Positions 37,301-47,361 of a stretch of DNA of 64,000 nt are shown one piece after another; position 1 is the stretch's first letter; every line of letters starts with the position of its first letter. Below the pieces are notes generated by a model, which ran no database searches, was not told the DNA's origin, and worked only from the letters and a program-made list of their open reading frames with translations. Source of the stretch: Mycolicibacter heraklionensis (GTDB lineage: Bacteria; Actinomycetota; Actinomycetes; Mycobacteriales; Mycobacteriaceae); assembly GCF_001021505.1 (NCBI RefSeq), contig NZ_LDPO01000002.1, forward strand, positions 248,001 to 312,000, given 5' to 3'. The position numbers were made by a program, and so were the translations under genes.

Positions 37301-39632
37301 GTTCGGCACGCAGTTCATCAAGGATCGGGTCCATGAACGCGGTATGGGAGGCCACTTCCATGTTCACCCGCCGGGCAAACCGCTCACTCGCAGCCACCGC
37401 AGCGATCACCGCATCCACATCCGCCGGCGCACCCGCCACCACCGTCTGCCGCGGCGACAAATACCCCGCCACCTCAACACCGGGATACCCCGCCAACAAC
37501 TCCTGCGTCGCCGCGGCATCCAACTCCAACAACGCCACCGCACCCTGACCGGCCTGGCGCGACATCAACGCCGACCGCACCCCGATCACCTTCAAACCCT
37601 GCTCCAAAGTCAGCGCCCCGGCCACCACCGCCGCAGACACCTCCCCCATCGAATGCCCAATCACCGCATCCGGAACCACCCCATAAGACCGCCACAACGC
37701 CGCCAACGCCAACTGCAACCCCATGATCACCGGCTGCACCTGCGCATCACCGGAAATCTCCACGCCGTCAGCAATCACCTCACGCAGCGAAAAACCCACC
37801 TGCCGAACAAAAACCGGCTCCAACTCATCAACAGCCGCAGCAAACACCGGCTCATCGGCCAACAACCGACGACCCATCCCCACCCAATGCGAACCCTGAC
37901 CCGAAAACACAAAGACAGTGCCTGGACCGGGCAGCACCGCAGCGGGTTCCACCACGCCTGGTGCGGATTCACCGGCGGCCAGTGCCGTGAGCCCCGCAAG
38001 GGCCTGCTCGCGATCGCGGGCGGCGACGGTGGCGAACTTCTGATGGCGGGTGCGGTGATGGTTGAGCGCATGGGCGATGTCGGGCAGCGCGACGTCGGCG
38101 CCGTCGGTGGCCATCCACTGCGCGAGCACCCCGGCGGTGGCCGCGATACGCGCCGGCGACTTCCCCGACACCACCAACGTGCTCACCGGCACCGCCGGAG
38201 CCGCCGCAGCAACCTCAGCATCTGGGGCCTGCTCCACGATCACATGCGCATTAGTGCCCGACACCCCAAACGAGGACACCCCCGCCCGACGCGGACGCGA
38301 CACCGCCGGCCAATCCATCGCCCGAGCCGCCACCACAAAGTTCCAGGCCCCGACACCGGCGTTGGGTGTCAACTGGGAGAAGTTCAGATGCCGCGGGATG
38401 AAACCCTGCTGCACCGACAACACCGTCTTGATGAACCCGGCAACACCCGACGCAGACTCCAGATGCCCCAAATTGGTCTTCACCGACCCCAACACCAACG
38501 GCGCCGAGGAACCCCGCTCACCAAACACCGCCGACAAGGCATCCAACTCAATCGGATCACCCAACGCCGTCCCGGTGCCATGCGCCTCGACATAGTCAAT
38601 ATCGGCCGGCTCCAACCGCGCCGACGCCAACGCCGCCCGCACCACCTTCTGCTGCGCCGGACCCGACGGCACCGTCTGACCCGACGACGGCCCATCCTGA
38701 TTCACCGCCGAACCCCGCACCACCGCCAAAACCCGGTCACCATCACGCTGCGCATCCGAGAGCCGCTTGAGCACCACCACCCCAGCGCCCTCAGAACGCA
38801 CATAACCATCAGCGGCGGCATCAAAGGTCTTGCACTGCCCATCCGGGGCCAGCATCCCCCACCGCGAGGTCGCAATGCTGTTCTGTGGGGTCAACATCAA
38901 ATTCACCCCGGCAGCCAACGCCTGATCCGACTCCCGACGCCGCAAACTCGCACACGCCAAATGAATCGTCACCAACGACGACGAACACGCCGTATCCACC
39001 ATCATCGCCGGACCATGCACACCCAAGAAATACGACAACCGCCCCGCCGCAAAATTCGGTCCGTTGCCAAACGAGAGGTACGGGTCGGCGTCGCGCGGGC
39101 TGAGCTTCTCGGCTGCGAGGACGGCGTAGTCGTTGGTTGTCAGGCCGACGAAAATGCCGGTCTGAGTGCCCCGGATCGCCTCCTTGGTGATCCCGGCATG
39201 CTCCAACGCCTCCCAGGCCACCTCCATCAACAACCGCTGCTGAGGATCCATCGCATCAGCCTCACGCGGCGAATAGCCGAAGAACTCCGCGTCAAACTCC
39301 GCCGGCTGCCACGACGTCAAAAACCCGCCCTCACGAGAACAAATCGTCCCCGGCACCGAATGATCCGACGAAAACAACGCATCGGCATCCCAACGATCCG
39401 CCGGAACCCGAACAATCCCCGAACCCTCATCACACAACAACCGCCACAACGCGGCCGGACCATCCACCCCACCAGGCAGACGACACCCCACACCCACCAC
39501 CGCGATCGGCTCAGTATCCCCCGCCTCAGCAACCGCCAACCGCGCCGTCAAATCATCAATCTTGCGCAGCGCCTCAGCAACAATCGCCCGACGATCCGGC
39601 CCCCCGACCGGCGCAGCACTCTTCTCGCTCAA
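34305..39632 (-). CDS. PpsB-like chimeric type I PKS (KS-AT-DH-like-KR-ACP)
   Basis: 1,775 residues. Residues 1-790 (docking, KS with C216, most of the AT) are identical to the PpsC-like enzyme. From there on the sequence follows PpsA/PpsB: LLGTHIKVGSTPALHLWQAR, REPMVCQPDGAYLITGG and a C-terminal VLNELFDSVES tail. A DH-like region has HRNNGVELVP (H957, G961, P966) and LLDAALH (D1109). Family members are described as KS-AT-KR-ACP, so DH activity is doubtful. KR has Y1552, N1556 and K1515, but the catalytic Ser position 13 residues before Tyr is Ala (A1539). ACP Ser is S1693 in GLNSVMAM. TTG start, coupled to the preceding mini-ORF. Confidence 0.86.
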   Translation of the reverse strand: MSEKSAAPVGGPDRRAIVAEALRKIDDLTARLAVAEAGDTEPIAVVGVGCRLPGGVDGPAALWRLLCDEGSGIVRVPADRWDADALFSSDHSVPGTICSREGGFLTSWQPAEFDAEFFGYSPREADAMDPQQRLLMEVAWEALEHAGITKEAIRGTQTGIFVGLTTNDYAVLAAEKLSPRDADPYLSFGNGPNFAAGRLSYFLGVHGPAMMVDTACSSSLVTIHLACASLRRRESDQALAAGVNLMLTPQNSIATSRWGMLAPDGQCKTFDAAADGYVRSEGAGVVVLKRLSDAQRDGDRVLAVVRGSAVNQDGPSSGQTVPSGPAQQKVVRAALASARLEPADIDYVEAHGTGTALGDPIELDALSAVFGERGSSAPLVLGSVKTNLGHLESASGVAGFIKTVLSVQQGFIPRHLNFSQLTPNAGVGAWNFVVAARAMDWPAVSRPRRAGVSSFGVSGTNAHVIVEQAPDAEVAAAAPAVPVSTLVVSGKSPARIAATAGVLAQWMATDGADVALPDIAHALNHHRTRHQKFATVAARDREQALAGLTALAAGESAPGVVEPAAVLPGPGTVFVFSGQGSHWVGMGRRLLADEPVFAAAVDELEPVFVRQVGFSLREVIADGVEISGDAQVQPVIMGLQLALAALWRSYGVVPDAVIGHSMGEVSAAVVAGALTLEQGLKVIGVRSALMSRQAGQGAVALLELDAAATQELLAGYPGVEVAGYLSPRQTVVAGAPADVDAVIAAVAASERFARRVNMEVASHTAFMDPILDELRAELADLTPQMPQIPFLSTVVDPLGPTPVLDAGYWADNVRQPARVNQAVAAAGDKYGTFIEISPHPILTHTIDEILEGVPHCSVATLVRDGDDTVAFHQHLNGAHPVSPRELPHPSGPYPVLPTTPWRHTHHWLMVESSITAAESAPRPGLLLGTHIKVGSTPALHLWQARLSPETKPYPGSHRNNGVELVPASVLLQTLSDAALEVSGHSAVSDIRFEHPIIVDRPRTIQVVADADSVTVSSKSVTDDPAARWVKHLSARITPLNESGWPAADSTLTNNPGGTSFDDDAVTALWLTWGSEGRPFEWSLTSGRAGATELHADVASAQSGTAALLDAALHVARLVDNANPELMVPAAVDDVRFGDAPADGRARVTVHRRDGGDGELIVDIAVTTADGARCVDIRGLRYTALGSAASADDPSSIAHAIDWQPWDAELQAPGQPGSLTVVGGGAAADRLRDRLSALGHHGVGITEAQNVVYVADPGPAGESDLDCTARLTGEVADLVATLADRDTHPPALWIITHGVHEAASAAAVRQSCLWGLAGVIRAEQPQLCGGLVDLPSDDTADAAACAAALSGVLRTPAKSILVWRDGQFLTPAFTPISGPPQREPMVCQPDGAYLITGGMGALGLLMAGWLADRGARRLVLAGRSALPPRRDWDSEEIEAGVRNKIAAIRALERRGVTVDVAALDVGSRPAVADLLARRDAAGAPPIRGIIHAAGITEGQLLTEVDAERLRDTLWPKVAGAQVLNELFPPGSLDFFFMTAAAGAVFGVPGQGAYASANAYLDGLARARHQLGCHSVSLDWVAWKGLGFGAEAHVVLHELERMGSRPITPAEAFAAWDHVEHYDVAQAVMVPLPSSGAVAADAGDAGPARDWAQLPADEILSELEVGLRSILARELRMSEAELQLDRPFAELGLNSVMAMAVRRDIEALVGMELSATMLWNHPTTAALAAHLTGKLLPQDDVGGDAAATTGELPESADSVLNELFDSVESAPAGWDGI

Positions 39633-39641
39633 CTCAACCTC
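37263..39641. repeat. 2.38-kb duplicated segment, copy B
   Basis: Partner of 27138-29516, in direct orientation. Beyond 39641 the similarity continues at a lower level for about 35 bases, through the tail of the upstream mini-ORF to the FAAL stop. The high-identity tract therefore ends close to the start codon. Two direct repeats this long flanking 10 kb are a substrate for deletion or gene conversion. Confidence 0.95.
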
Positions 39642-39676
39642 CCCGAGAGCCGCGCGAGCAGCTCGTCATCTGTCAT
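39629..39676 (-). CDS. 15-codon mini-ORF bridging FAAL and the first PKS
   Basis: Reads MTDDELLARLSGRLS and stop. Its ATG overlaps the FAAL stop as ATGA (39676-39673). Its TGA overlaps the TTG start of the PKS as TTGA (39632-39629), so ribosomes could pass from FAAL to PKS by two termination-reinitiation steps. The peptide matches the C-terminal tail [15 protein letters not shown] of the PpsA-like PKS, which sits in the same TTGA arrangement before the PpsC-like gene. I interpret it as the remnant of a PKS C-terminus that once preceded this gene. Whether the peptide itself matters is unknown. Confidence 0.6.
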   Translation of the reverse strand: MTDDELLARLSGRLS

Positions 39677-41430
39677 ACAGACCGAGCAGTAGCATCCAGT
39701 CGGTCGAACCCATCACGCTGGTAGATCTCTACGCAGCTGGAACGGCGGATCTTGCCGCTGGTAGTGATCGGGATGGCACCCGGAGACACCAGGACCAGGT
39801 CGCCGCTCACCAGGCCGTGCGCCTTGGACAGCGCGGCCGTCACCTTGCGACGTACCTCGGTCAGCCTGTCCAGGATCTCCTCATCGGAACCCCCCTTGTT
39901 TTTGAACTCCGCGATCGTAACAAGCTGCTCGGACTGGCTGTTCGGGATGGAGACCGCGGCGACACGCCCACCGGTGATCTCCTGAACGGTGGCCTCGATG
40001 TCGTCCGGGTAGTGGTTACGCCCGTCGACGATCAGCAGGTCCTTGATCCGGCCGACGATGTAGAGCTCGCCACCGGAGATGACACCGAGGTCGCCGGTCA
40101 TGAGCCAGGGCCCCTGCGGCGTCCCCGGCGTCGGGTCGACGAGCTTGCCGCCGAAGGTAGCCTCGGTGGCCTGCTGGTTGTGCCAGTAGCCCGCCGCGAC
40201 GTTGGGGCCGTGCGTCCAGATCTCGCCGACTTTGCCTTCCGGGTTTTCGGTCTGGGTTTCGGGGTCCACGATACGCACGGTGCAGGCTCGGGGCACACCG
40301 CAGCTGACCAGCTCGACGCCACCCTCGGCACCACTCGGCTCGGCCGTACCGGCGGCCAGCTTGGTGTAGTCGAACCGCGCGGTCGGCGGCGGGGTGCCGG
40401 GTGTGTTCGACGTCAAGTATACGCTGGCCTCGGCCAGCCCGTAGCCGGGGCGCAGGGCTGCCGGGTTCACGTCGAACTTCCTGAATCGGTCGACGAAGCG
40501 TCGCAGCGTCGCGGCGTGGATCCGCTCCGCACCGAGACAGAAGGTGTGCACGTTGGCCAAGGTGAGCCCGGCCATGTCCTCGTCGGAGGTCCGCCGCACG
40601 GCCAGCTCGTAGGCGAAGTTCGGCCCACCGGTGAAACCGATGGGAGCCTTGGCGAGCTCTTGCATCCAGCGGGCAGGCTTCGCCAGGAACGCCATCGGGC
40701 TCATGTGCACCGTGGGCACGCCCAGGACCAGCGGGTAGATGACGGTGCCGAGCAGGCCCAGGTCGTGGTAGAAGGGCATCCACGACACCAGGTTGAGTCC
40801 TTCCGGCGCATTTCCGCCGGTCAGCGCGAAGGTGTCGTCGGCCATCTGCCGCATGTTCGACACGGCGTTGGTGTGGGTGACCATGACGCCGGCCGGGGTC
40901 CGGGTCGAACCGGACGTGTACTGCAGGAAGGCGACCTTGGTCTGCGCGGTCGCGTTGGGTGCCGCCAACGGCTCGGAGTCCAGATCCAGGGCGTCGACCT
41001 CGATCACCACCGGCGCCTTGCCGCCCAGTCCCTTGATCGAGCTGGCGATGTCACCGACGGCCGCGGAGGTCGTCAGGATTGCGGCCGGAGAGCTGTCCCG
41101 TAGTGCCGCCGACACGCGCTCGTCGTGCACACCGAACATCGGCACTGGCAGCGGGACGGCAATCATGCCCGCCTCCAGGGCTCCGTAGAACCCGACGATG
41201 TACTCCAGGCTCTGCGGAGCCAGGATGGCCACCCGGTCTCCCGGAGAGGCGCAGGTCGCCAACTCTGCCGCCACTACCCGCACGCGGTTGCGCAGCTGCG
41301 ACCAGGTCACGGTCTCGCGGTAGCCGGCGGGGTCGACGTCGTAGTCGATGAAGGTGTAGGCAGGCTCGTCCGGCTTGTCCCGTTCCAGGTTCGCCAACAG
41401 GGTCGGGATGTGCGTTTCAGTTACCGACAT
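39673..41430 (-). CDS. Long-chain fatty-acyl-AMP ligase (FAAL), FadD26-like
   Basis: 585 residues, the size of M. tuberculosis FadD26. The adenylate-forming P-loop YTSGSTRTP is at residues 171-179. WMPFYHDLGL, GYGLAEASVYL, TGDLGVI and the C-terminal GRIKDLLIVDGRNHYPDDIE and TTSGKIRRSSC segments are all present. FAALs activate fatty acids as acyl-adenylates and pass them to a PKS ACP instead of CoA. The natural acceptor here is the N-terminal ACP of the PpsA-like enzyme, although that gene is not adjacent. Start ATG 41430 with AAGGAGAAG about eight bases upstream. First gene of the PKS transcription unit. Confidence 0.9.
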   Translation of the reverse strand: MSVTETHIPTLLANLERDKPDEPAYTFIDYDVDPAGYRETVTWSQLRNRVRVVAAELATCASPGDRVAILAPQSLEYIVGFYGALEAGMIAVPLPVPMFGVHDERVSAALRDSSPAAILTTSAAVGDIASSIKGLGGKAPVVIEVDALDLDSEPLAAPNATAQTKVAFLQYTSGSTRTPAGVMVTHTNAVSNMRQMADDTFALTGGNAPEGLNLVSWMPFYHDLGLLGTVIYPLVLGVPTVHMSPMAFLAKPARWMQELAKAPIGFTGGPNFAYELAVRRTSDEDMAGLTLANVHTFCLGAERIHAATLRRFVDRFRKFDVNPAALRPGYGLAEASVYLTSNTPGTPPPTARFDYTKLAAGTAEPSGAEGGVELVSCGVPRACTVRIVDPETQTENPEGKVGEIWTHGPNVAAGYWHNQQATEATFGGKLVDPTPGTPQGPWLMTGDLGVISGGELYIVGRIKDLLIVDGRNHYPDDIEATVQEITGGRVAAVSIPNSQSEQLVTIAEFKNKGGSDEEILDRLTEVRRKVTAALSKAHGLVSGDLVLVSPGAIPITTSGKIRRSSCVEIYQRDGFDRLDATARSV

Positions 41431-41996
41431 TGCGTTGTCTTCTCCTTATGCTGTCAGGTCCGTGGACCTCACCTGCTGAGTACTTCGGCCCCGTCGAGAG
41501 TCGTTGCACTTGCTGTTCGAGCTGACGGTTTCGCTGCGCAAGGTCCCTGCACAGCGGAGGTATGCAATTGGATTAGCGACATTTGGGATGGATCCCCCCG
41601 CGGGATGAGATCTGGCGGGCATCCCTAGCGGAGTTGCTCAGCTGGATACGTCAGCCTCAGCGCAGATCGGTTGCTCGCCGTGCCGGGTGGAGACGGGGGC
41701 GGGGAGCTCCGAGCGCCGAGATCGCCCGGCCGACACGGCCGGTGCGGATGATTCGACCAACGACACGGGTACCCCTTCTGGATGTTTGGAACCTGCGCTA
41801 AAACTCCTTGGACCCCGACATCCCAGGCGTTTCCCTCCCGCGGAGGCTACCACGGACGCGCTGCTGACAGGCAATTTATGGCCCGCGTACAGCGCAAACG
41901 CAGCAGATCCGCCATAGTAGCGGAGAAGTCATTTGCGCGCATCACGAGTAACTTCGGCACCAAGTGCCTATTCACATTCCGGGCCGGGCTGGGCGG
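41431..41996. other. 566-bp intergenic region with the probable PKS-operon promoter
   Basis: No credible gene is present. The FAAL Shine-Dalgarno lies at the left end. The right half (about 41840-41985) is lower in GC than its surroundings and lies just after the tesA stop. A ccggcc/ggccgg hairpin (41726-41731 with 41737-41742) is visible. The length suggests a promoter and a long leader for the FAAL-PKS-papA5 operon. I could not fix a -10/-35 pair with confidence. Confidence 0.5.
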
Positions 41997-42713
41997 TCAG
42001 CCCTGGCAGTACTGCGCGATCTTCTTTTCGATATCGCCGACCAGTTCCGGCAGGTGTTCGGTGAGGTAGAAGTGGTGACCGGGTGCGGTGAACACCCGCG
42101 CGCTGAATTCGGCGGTGGTGCGCTCCGCCCAGGGCCCCACCTTTTCTTCGGTGGCGACGTCATCTTCGTCACCATGGAACGCAAAGATCGGACAGGACAC
42201 CTTTGCCTCGGGCGGGCAGTCATAGTTCGCGATGGCTTTCAGGCCGCGCAGGGTCGGGAGAATCTTGGCCGCGAACTCCTCGTTCTCCAAGAATTCGGGA
42301 TTGACTCCCGTCATGGTGCTGACGGCCTCCAGCAGGCCGCGGTCGGACTCGGGGATGTTGTCGTAGCCGGCTCGTCCCGGTGCGCCGGCCGCGGACACGA
42401 ACAGCGCGGCGATCCGGTGGCCGTCGGCCTCGAATCGGCGCGCCACTTCGAACGCCAACAGCGCACCCATGCTGTGTCCGAAGAAGACGACCGGCCCGTC
42501 GGACGGGGCCGGCGGCGCGACTGTCTTGCAGACCTGGTCGGCGAGGTCTTCGATGCTGGTGAAGGCGCCGAGGTCGTGGGTTCCGCCCTTGCCCGGGTAC
42601 TGAACTCCGATGCGCTTGACATCAGTGGTGAAGGTCTTGGAGAACGGAACGTAGTACTGCGGCGATCCGCCGGCATGCGGGAAGATGTAGAGCTTCGGCG
42701 TACGGTCAGTCAC
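41997..42713 (-). CDS. tesA: TesA-type type II thioesterase
   Basis: 238 residues; M. tuberculosis TesA is about 20 residues longer at the N-terminus. The start LYIFPHAGGSPQYYVPFSK, VKRIGVQYPG, the nucleophile elbow FFGHSMGALLAFEV (S81), CPIFAFHGDEDDVAT and the histidine in GHHFYLTEHLPELV (213/214) match TesA. In PDIM/PGL synthesis TesA interacts with PpsE and is needed for chain release or proofreading. It lies between lipL (38 bases upstream, same strand) and the PKS operon, the same relative position that tesA holds before fadD26-ppsA in M. tuberculosis. Confidence 0.9.
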   Translation of the reverse strand: MTDRTPKLYIFPHAGGSPQYYVPFSKTFTTDVKRIGVQYPGKGGTHDLGAFTSIEDLADQVCKTVAPPAPSDGPVVFFGHSMGALLAFEVARRFEADGHRIAALFVSAAGAPGRAGYDNIPESDRGLLEAVSTMTGVNPEFLENEEFAAKILPTLRGLKAIANYDCPPEAKVSCPIFAFHGDEDDVATEEKVGPWAERTTAEFSARVFTAPGHHFYLTEHLPELVGDIEKKIAQYCQG

Positions 42714-42751
42714 TCGGCAACCCTACCGGCGGCACCGGGACCCACGGACCA

Positions 42752-44017
42752 CTAGCCGGTCGCGGCATCCGAAGTTGCGAACGGCTCCCCCAGCTGCGGG
42801 ATCGGGGTGTAGCCGTGCCGGCGTCCCTGCGCGACGCCCCGGCGGATCAGCGCGGCCGTTCCGACGAAACCGGCGTGGTCGAGCGCCACGAACGGGGTCA
42901 GCAGCCGGTTGTGCACGAAGCCGATCGCCAGCCCGGAGGCCGGATCCGCCCAGCCCATGGAACCGCCCAGGCCGACGTGACCGAATCCGGGCAGCACCGG
43001 CCCGAACGGGATCGCGTGATAGCCCAGGTGGAACGCCAACGGAACCCCGATGGTGCGGTCCAGCTCGATGGTCCGCGGGCCGGTCAGGCCCGCCACCAGC
43101 CGGCGCGACAGGAGCTGGGTGCCGTCGATCTGCCCGCCGTTGGCCAGTGCGCCGTAGAGGCGGGCCAGCCCGCGAGCCGTGGCCACCCCGTTGAGTGCGG
43201 CGGCCTCGGTGTCCAGGAAGGGGATGCCGCCGCGGACGGTGTCCATCACCCCGGGGAAGTAGAAGGCGCCCAGGCCCCCGTACCTCAGCGTCGCGGCAGC
43301 CCGGGGCGCCAGCAGGTCCACGATCGCGTTCCGCCGGCTGCGCTGGGGCATGATGATCTCAGCGGCGACGGTGGGCGCGTCGGCGGGCGGCCGGCCCAGG
43401 TGCAGTCCGTCGATACCCAGCGGCCCGGCCAGCTCGGTGCGGAACAGCTCACGCATGCCGACACCGGTGACGGCCCGGGCCAGCCCGGACACCAGCCAGC
43501 CGTAGGTCAGCGCGTGATAGGCGGGTTTGCCGCGTTCGGGTCCCGGCGCCGCGGCGGCCATCCGGGCTTCCATCGTCACGTGGTCCAGCAGGTCTGACCT
43601 GCCGGCACCGTTGAGGTGGGTCAGCCCCGCCCGGTGGCCCAACAGCTGGCGGACGGTGATCGCGCCTTTGCCGTTCGCACCGAACTCCGGCCAGTACTGC
43701 GCCACCGGCACGTCGTAGTCGATCAGTCCCCGGTCGACCAGGCGGTGGATGACCGTGGAGGCCGCACCCTTGGTCGCCGAGAACACCATCGCGCCGGTGT
43801 CGGCCGACCACGGCACCTGTCCCGCCCGGTCCGACCACCCGGTCCACACGTCCACGACGGGCTGTCCGTCGAGGTAGATCGCCAGCGCCCCGCCACCGAA
43901 GCGGCGGCCCGGGAACATCGCGGCGAAGGCGCGCACAGCGCAGGCGAAGTTCGGGTCGGCCGCGCCGTGCACGTTCGCCGGAAGTCCTGACCGGCGAACG
44001 TTGAGATGCTGCGTCAT
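42752..44017 (-). CDS. lipL: LipL-type class C beta-lactamase-fold esterase
   Basis: 421 residues (Rv1497 has 429). The serine nucleophile motif SxxK is SATK at residues 80-83 in MVFSATKGAAS. The second conserved tyrosine lies in YHALTYGWL, and the C-terminal GFGHVGLGGSMGWADP supplies the HxGxxG-type motif. The family hydrolyses short-chain esters and is envelope-associated in M. tuberculosis, although no signal peptide is evident here. It marks the end of the conserved block, with the PKS locus following on the same strand. Confidence 0.88.
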   Translation of the reverse strand: MTQHLNVRRSGLPANVHGAADPNFACAVRAFAAMFPGRRFGGGALAIYLDGQPVVDVWTGWSDRAGQVPWSADTGAMVFSATKGAASTVIHRLVDRGLIDYDVPVAQYWPEFGANGKGAITVRQLLGHRAGLTHLNGAGRSDLLDHVTMEARMAAAAPGPERGKPAYHALTYGWLVSGLARAVTGVGMRELFRTELAGPLGIDGLHLGRPPADAPTVAAEIIMPQRSRRNAIVDLLAPRAAATLRYGGLGAFYFPGVMDTVRGGIPFLDTEAAALNGVATARGLARLYGALANGGQIDGTQLLSRRLVAGLTGPRTIELDRTIGVPLAFHLGYHAIPFGPVLPGFGHVGLGGSMGWADPASGLAIGFVHNRLLTPFVALDHAGFVGTAALIRRGVAQGRRHGYTPIPQLGEPFATSDAATG

Positions 44018-44077
44018 GGTTGGGAATCTACCGCGCCGACCATCGGACGTAAGTCGGATTACCGCACGCGCGTGCCA

Positions 44078-45067
44078 CTAATCCCAGATGGCTCCGAGGA
44101 TTCGCTGGGCGGCCAGCGCGGGGGTCAGTTCTCCGCTCAGTACCTGCTGCTCCACCTCGGCGCGTACTTCACGCACCGCCGGGGACGACAGCGCGCGTTC
44201 GAGCACCGCGTCGCGCACCAGCTGGCGGGTCCAGTCCACCTGCTGCGCCCGGCGGCGGGCGTCGAACTCGCCGGCGTCGATCAGCGTCTGCCGATGCCGC
44301 TCCACGGTGGCCCAGAATTCCGACAGCCCGGTGCCCTCGATCGCACTCATCGTCAAAACCGGTGGACGCCAAAGAGTTTCACGGGGGTAGATGAGTCGGA
44401 TCGCGGCCGACAACTCCCGGGCGGCCATCCGCGCCTCGGCCAGGTGCTTGCCGTCGGCCTTGTTGACCACCACGATGTCGGCCAGTTCCAGCACACCCTT
44501 TTTGATGCCCTGCAACTGGTCGCCGGTGCGGGCCAGCGTCAAGAACACGAAGGTGTCGACCATGTTGGCGACCGTGACCTCGGACTGGCCGACGCCGACG
44601 GTTTCGATGAGGATCACGTCGAAACCGGCGGCCTCCAACAGCACCACCGTCTCGCGGGTGGCCTTGGCGACGCCGCCCAGGGTGCCCGACGTCGGCGACG
44701 GCCGGATGTAGGCGCGTTCGTGCGCTCCCAACCGCTGCATCCGGGTCTTGTCCCCCAGGATCGACCCACCGGTGCGTGTCGACGACGGGTCCACGGCCAA
44801 TACCGCCACCCGGTGGCCTTGCTCGATCAGGTACATGCCGAGCGCTTCGATGGTGGTCGACTTGCCCACGCCGGGAACGCCGGTGATGCCCACTCGCCGG
44901 GCCCCGCCGGCGTCCGGCAGCAAGGCCAGCAGTAGTTCCTGCGCCTGCTGCCGGTGGTCGGCGCGGGTGGACTCGACCAGGGTGATAGCCCGGGGCAGCA
45001 CGGAGCGGTCGCCGGAGCGCACCGCCGCCGCCAACTCGGCAACGGTGTCAGACACGTTGTCGGCCAT
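44078..45067 (-). CDS. meaB: MeaB/ArgK-type GTPase, methylmalonyl-CoA mutase chaperone
   Basis: 329 residues. The Walker A motif GVPGVGKST is at 63-71. VLAVDPSSTRTGGSILGDKTRM, DVILIETVGVGQSE and NKADG are the family's G motifs. The protein protects and reloads the B12 cofactor of methylmalonyl-CoA mutase. Its ATG follows the mutB TAG with no gap. In M. tuberculosis the toxin-antitoxin pair mazEF4 sits between these two genes; here it is absent. Confidence 0.92.
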   Translation of the reverse strand: MADNVSDTVAELAAAVRSGDRSVLPRAITLVESTRADHRQQAQELLLALLPDAGGARRVGITGVPGVGKSTTIEALGMYLIEQGHRVAVLAVDPSSTRTGGSILGDKTRMQRLGAHERAYIRPSPTSGTLGGVAKATRETVVLLEAAGFDVILIETVGVGQSEVTVANMVDTFVFLTLARTGDQLQGIKKGVLELADIVVVNKADGKHLAEARMAARELSAAIRLIYPRETLWRPPVLTMSAIEGTGLSEFWATVERHRQTLIDAGEFDARRRAQQVDWTRQLVRDAVLERALSSPAVREVRAEVEQQVLSGELTPALAAQRILGAIWD

Positions 45068-47356
<2,289 letters not shown>

Positions 47357-47361
47357 GGCTC

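Noticed and set aside
35664..39692. 1,342-codon plus-strand open frame antisense to the PpsB-like PKS (and a similar one at 26301-29561)
   Set aside because: Composition is dominated by Arg, His and Pro with no domain. It mirrors the codon pattern of the PKS on the other strand and repeats in both duplicated copies, so it is a shadow frame.
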